The notes beneath the pieces were generated by a model. The model searched no databases. It worked only from the letters and a program-made list of their open reading frames with translations, and was not told the DNA's origin. A DNA stretch of 8,889 bases from Clostridia bacterium (lineage in GTDB: Bacteria > Bacillota_A > Clostridia > Oscillospirales > CAG-272): NCBI GenBank assembly GCA_017529175.1, contig JAFXNX010000312.1:1-8889 (forward strand), in the 5' to 3' direction. Of this stretch, positions 6,724-8,889 are shown one piece after another. Within the stretch, counting starts at the first letter, position 1, and the number at the start of each line of letters is the position of its first letter. The position numbers and the translations under genes are program-made.

Positions 6724-6758
6724 AACTCTTAATTCCTAACTCCTAACTCCTGATTCTC
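6724..6758. repeat. Five tandem 7-nt units (consensus AACTCCT) next to the terminator
   Basis: Read on the plus strand the units are aactctt, aattcct, aactcct, aactcct and gattctc, abutting the hairpin on one side and ending 5 nt before the dockerin gene stop codon on the other. The two central units are identical. It lies in the 3' untranslated region of the dockerin gene. Its function is unknown; it could be a slippage-generated simple repeat or part of an interspersed element together with the hairpin. Confidence 0.65.
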
Positions 6759-6763
6759 GGTAC

Positions 6764-8889
6764 TCACTCACTTATGTTTCTCATGATCGCAAGAACATCC
6801 TTCATATCGATGTATCCGTCTCTGTTGACGTCCGCGGCGCGTCCGGCATATTTTGAAAACTCAAATATACCCGCGATCGCTTTTCTGATAAGCAGAATGT
6901 CTTTGACGGTCAGAAAACTGTCTCCGTCGACGTCTCCGGGAAGCGGGACGGGAGGGTTCGTCGTTCCTTCAAACACGATCTTTATAAGAGTGAGATCTTT
7001 TGTAAAGCTTGCGACCGCCTGAGCATAATCTTGCCCGCCGTCCGGGCGCAAAACCAAAACGTACCCGTCGTCGGTGATATTGCCGTCAACTTCACCGTAA
7101 ACGCTCTCATCGGGATAGAATATGACTTTAACGTTGTCCGGATCCTCCGGTGAGTATCCTTTCATACTCTTATAATCGAAATCGTCAATACCGAATACGT
7201 ATCCGACCGCTTCGCATATCGCATCCGCGGTGACCGTGACTGTGTATACGTCTCCAGCCTCATCGTAGACGCAAGATCCCGCCGCCTGCGGCAATACGCT
7301 CGTTACGGCTATAGTCGCCGCCGTATCGGGATCGATCTCTCCGCTTGTCAGATTAAAGCCGTCAAATCCCTGCTTTTCTCTCAGCACCGCGATGATGTAC
7401 GGGATATTTTCCGATACGCTCACCCCTCTGAGCCAGAGCATTGTATCGAGAGTATTGCTTTCAACGTCGCCGATCTTCACTTTGAAATTCCGGTCGTACA
7501 TAAAGACGCCGTTTTCGCTCACCTTAAAGCAGAACGTCACGGGAATGTCGCCGTTATCCGTTTGCGCGACGCCGTAGATCTGCGCATCTGCGAATCCTCT
7601 GAAATCGAACGCTTCCACATTATATGACTGCGAGTCGCCGCTTGTCAGATCTACCTTTATCGTAAGGCGCTCGCTTCCCGATATCTCGACAGAGCCGATC
7701 GCAGAAGGAACGACAGCGATCTTCACCTGCGCTCTAAAGCCGCAGACTTCCATCGTCGCATAGTGTTCGCCGAGCCCCCACGGGTTTTCCGGGCTCTGAT
7801 CGTCCTCGCAACTGACGCAGAAATCAGAGCCTGCGATGCTCACCCATCCGCGGTCAGACCTGATCTCCTCGCCGCTCTTGAGATACACCGTATACTCCGG
7901 GAAGTATTCATAATTGAAGAATTTCTCACCTTCGGAAGGCTGAACGTAGTATCCGTTCACCCTCTCCATAAGCTCATACTCGTCGAACTCGACGCGGTCG
8001 ACCGGGTTTTCGACTATGTGTACCGTGATATCGCAGCTCACGCCGCCGACTGTCACCGTCGCCGGATGATCGCCGAGTCCCCATACGTTTTCGGGGGACT
8101 GACCGTCGCGGCACTCGACGTTGTAATCGACTCCGTCGATAACGAGCCCGTACGCGTTATTGTATACAGTGCCGTCGTCAAGCGTCAGAGTGAAATCGGG
8201 GTCGTAATGGTATCTGTAATAATCGATACCTGTCTCTCCGTCATGCTCCGTGAAGCCGCCGATGCCTTCAAACAGCGTAACGTCGCTCACCTCGAGCTTT
8301 GCGACGCGGCTCGCGACTATCTCGACCGTAAACGTACAGCTTACGCCGCACAGAGTGAATTCGACCTCGTGAACGCCGACGTCCCATTCTCTGCCGAAGC
8401 CCTGGCCGTCGCACTCGCGTCCCCAGTCTCCGAACTTATCGTAGATCTCGTGACGAAAGACTTTTTCGCTGTGTCCGTCTTTATAAGTGACCGTGATGAC
8501 TTCGGGAACGGTGTCGTAGCGCATAAACTCATACTCCGTCCCGTCTATCCACTCGTGATCCGTCCAGCAGTTGCTTCCTTTAACTATCGTTTTCGGCTCC
8601 GCTGATATCGATGCGATGGGGCTCTCAACTATTTCAACGGTATAAGTACACGTCGCGCCGCACAGCGTATACGTGACCTCGTGGACGCCGAGACCCCATT
8701 CGGAGCCGAAGTCCTGTCCGTCGCGCACGTCTCCGCGGTATCCGAACCGTTCTTCGAGCTCATCGCGGTGAAGTCTTTCCTCGTGATCGTCCTTGAAGAC
8801 GACGTTCACGAACTCCGGTTCGGATTCGTAGCGTATCATTGTATGTATCATGCCGTTATCGTCAAATCTGTCCTCATGGCAGCGGCTGC
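6764..8889 (-). CDS. Large extracellular Ig-like repeat protein with C-terminal type I dockerin (5' end outside window)
   Basis: At least 707 codons are present. The frame stays open through the right edge, and the residues before the Met encoded at 8851 align with the preceding part of the Ig-like repeat, so that Met is internal and the start lies beyond the window. Residues below count from that Met. Four Ig-like repeats cover -12 to 382, a beta-rich stretch I cannot assign runs 383-637, and a dockerin covers 638-695. The dockerin has two calcium loops: D640, D642, D644, D651 and D674, N676, D678, D682, D685. The repeats resemble bacterial Ig-like groups such as Big_3 (bulky strands, an acidic-Gly turn, then GxHxxTVxxGxxxxxxTVxIV). 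Dockerins bind cohesins in cellulosome-like complexes, so the protein is probably secreted; the expected signal peptide is not in view. No catalytic domain is visible. It converges on the TSUP pair across a terminator. Confidence 0.88.
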   Translation of the reverse strand, partial: SRCHEDRFDDNGMIHTMIRYESEPEFVNVVFKDDHEERLHRDELEERFGYRGDVRDGQDFGSEWGLGVHEVTYTLCGATCTYTVEIVESPIASISAEPKTIVKGSNCWTDHEWIDGTEYEFMRYDTVPEVITVTYKDGHSEKVFRHEIYDKFGDWGRECDGQGFGREWDVGVHEVEFTLCGVSCTFTVEIVASRVAKLEVSDVTLFEGIGGFTEHDGETGIDYYRYHYDPDFTLTLDDGTVYNNAYGLVIDGVDYNVECRDGQSPENVWGLGDHPATVTVGGVSCDITVHIVENPVDRVEFDEYELMERVNGYYVQPSEGEKFFNYEYFPEYTVYLKSGEEIRSDRGWVSIAGSDFCVSCEDDQSPENPWGLGEHYATMEVCGFRAQVKIAVVPSAIGSVEISGSERLTIKVDLTSGDSQSYNVEAFDFRGFADAQIYGVAQTDNGDIPVTFCFKVSENGVFMYDRNFKVKIGDVESNTLDTMLWLRGVSVSENIPYIIAVLREKQGFDGFNLTSGEIDPDTAATIAVTSVLPQAAGSCVYDEAGDVYTVTVTADAICEAVGYVFGIDDFDYKSMKGYSPEDPDNVKVIFYPDESVYGEVDGNITDDGYVLVLRPDGGQDYAQAVASFTKDLTLIKIVFEGTTNPPVPLPGDVDGDSFLTVKDILLIRKAIAGIFEFSKYAGRAADVNRDGYIDMKDVLAIMRNISE
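6767..6940 (-). other. Type I dockerin module (encoded)
   Basis: Two F-hand segments, each a 12-residue calcium loop followed by an amphipathic helix (DILLIRKAIAG and DVLAIMRNI), are joined by a short linker. It is the last 58 residues of the protein, after a Pro-rich linker (NPPVPLP). The usual partner-recognition positions (10 and 11 of each loop) are Val-Lys and Met-Lys, unlike the Ser-Thr pair of Clostridium thermocellum dockerins, so a different cohesin partner is expected. Confidence 0.9.
7706..8889 (-). repeat. Four tandem Ig-like repeats of about 100 codons
   Basis: Unit 1 (partial) is 8889-8618, unit 2 8617-8306, unit 3 8305-8003 and unit 4 8002-7706; boundaries are approximate. Units 1 and 2 share a DGQxFGxEWxxGVHEVxxTLCG core. 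Units 3 and 4 share a DxQSPENxWGLGxHxAT core. All four begin with a strand before an acidic or aromatic insert and end in a VxIVxxP-like strand. Units 1 and 2 also share clear DNA similarity around 8310-8400 and 8640-8720. Each unit holds one or more cysteines, unusual for a secreted protein of an anaerobe. Confidence 0.8.

Noticed and set aside
7763..8605. Open frame of 280 codons on the plus strand
   Set aside because: It is antisense to the Ig-like repeats; the minus-strand frame has repeat structure and a dockerin, this one has no recognisable domain.
7706..8889. Repetitive DNA as a CRISPR array or mobile element
   Set aside because: The periodicity is about 300 nt, diverged and in frame, so it reflects protein repeats; there are no short identical direct repeats with unique spacers.

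Overview
The window reads as chromosomal DNA of an anaerobic Clostridia-type Firmicute, most likely an Oscillospiraceae/Ruminococcaceae-like gut or rumen lineage. Three things point there: a SpoIIIE/FtsK of Gram-positive layout, half-size TSUP transporter genes in tandem, and a secreted-type protein ending in a type I dockerin. Codon third positions are GC-rich, intergenic spaces are short and AT-rich, and Shine-Dalgarno sites are mostly AAAGGAG-like. This placement is inference from protein style; no rRNA or tRNA is present to test it.

Layout. (1) From about 5755 down to the left edge, all on the minus strand, is a tight six-gene run: ftsK/spoIIIE, thymidylate kinase (tmk), a DJ-1/PfpI protein, 5-formyltetrahydrofolate cyclo-ligase, a CPBP-type membrane protease, and the first 78 codons of an unidentified protein that leaves the window. 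Gaps are 19, 38 and 2 nt, then an 11-nt overlap, then 24 nt, so one operon is likely. A good sigma-A-type promoter with an extended -10 sits just upstream of ftsK. (2) Divergent from it, 5801-6663 on the plus strand, are two small adjacent genes, each encoding one half of a TSUP (TauE/SafE-like) anion exporter. (3) A GC-rich perfect hairpin (6700-6723) followed by a short tandem 7-nt repeat separates these from a convergent gene. (4) 6764-8889, minus strand, is the 3' part of a large extracellular protein: four Ig-like repeats, an unrecognised beta-rich region and a C-terminal dockerin. It is open through the right edge, so its real start lies outside.

How the genes fit together. The ftsK operon mixes chromosome translocation during division or sporulation (FtsK), dTTP supply (Tmk), one-carbon folate recycling (MTHFS, which feeds the folate pool used for thymidylate), protein or metabolite repair (DJ-1) and membrane proteolysis (CPBP). 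A DNA-replication/thymidylate theme is plausible but inferred. The TSUP pair probably forms one transporter. The dockerin protein belongs to the cell surface or an extracellular complex and is unrelated to its neighbours.

I see no CRISPR array, insertion sequence, phage gene, tRNA or rRNA. Nothing here amounts to a clearly new system. The most open questions are the repeat/dockerin protein with its unassigned middle region, the substitutions in the Tmk nucleotide-binding motifs, and the 7-nt repeat beside the terminator.
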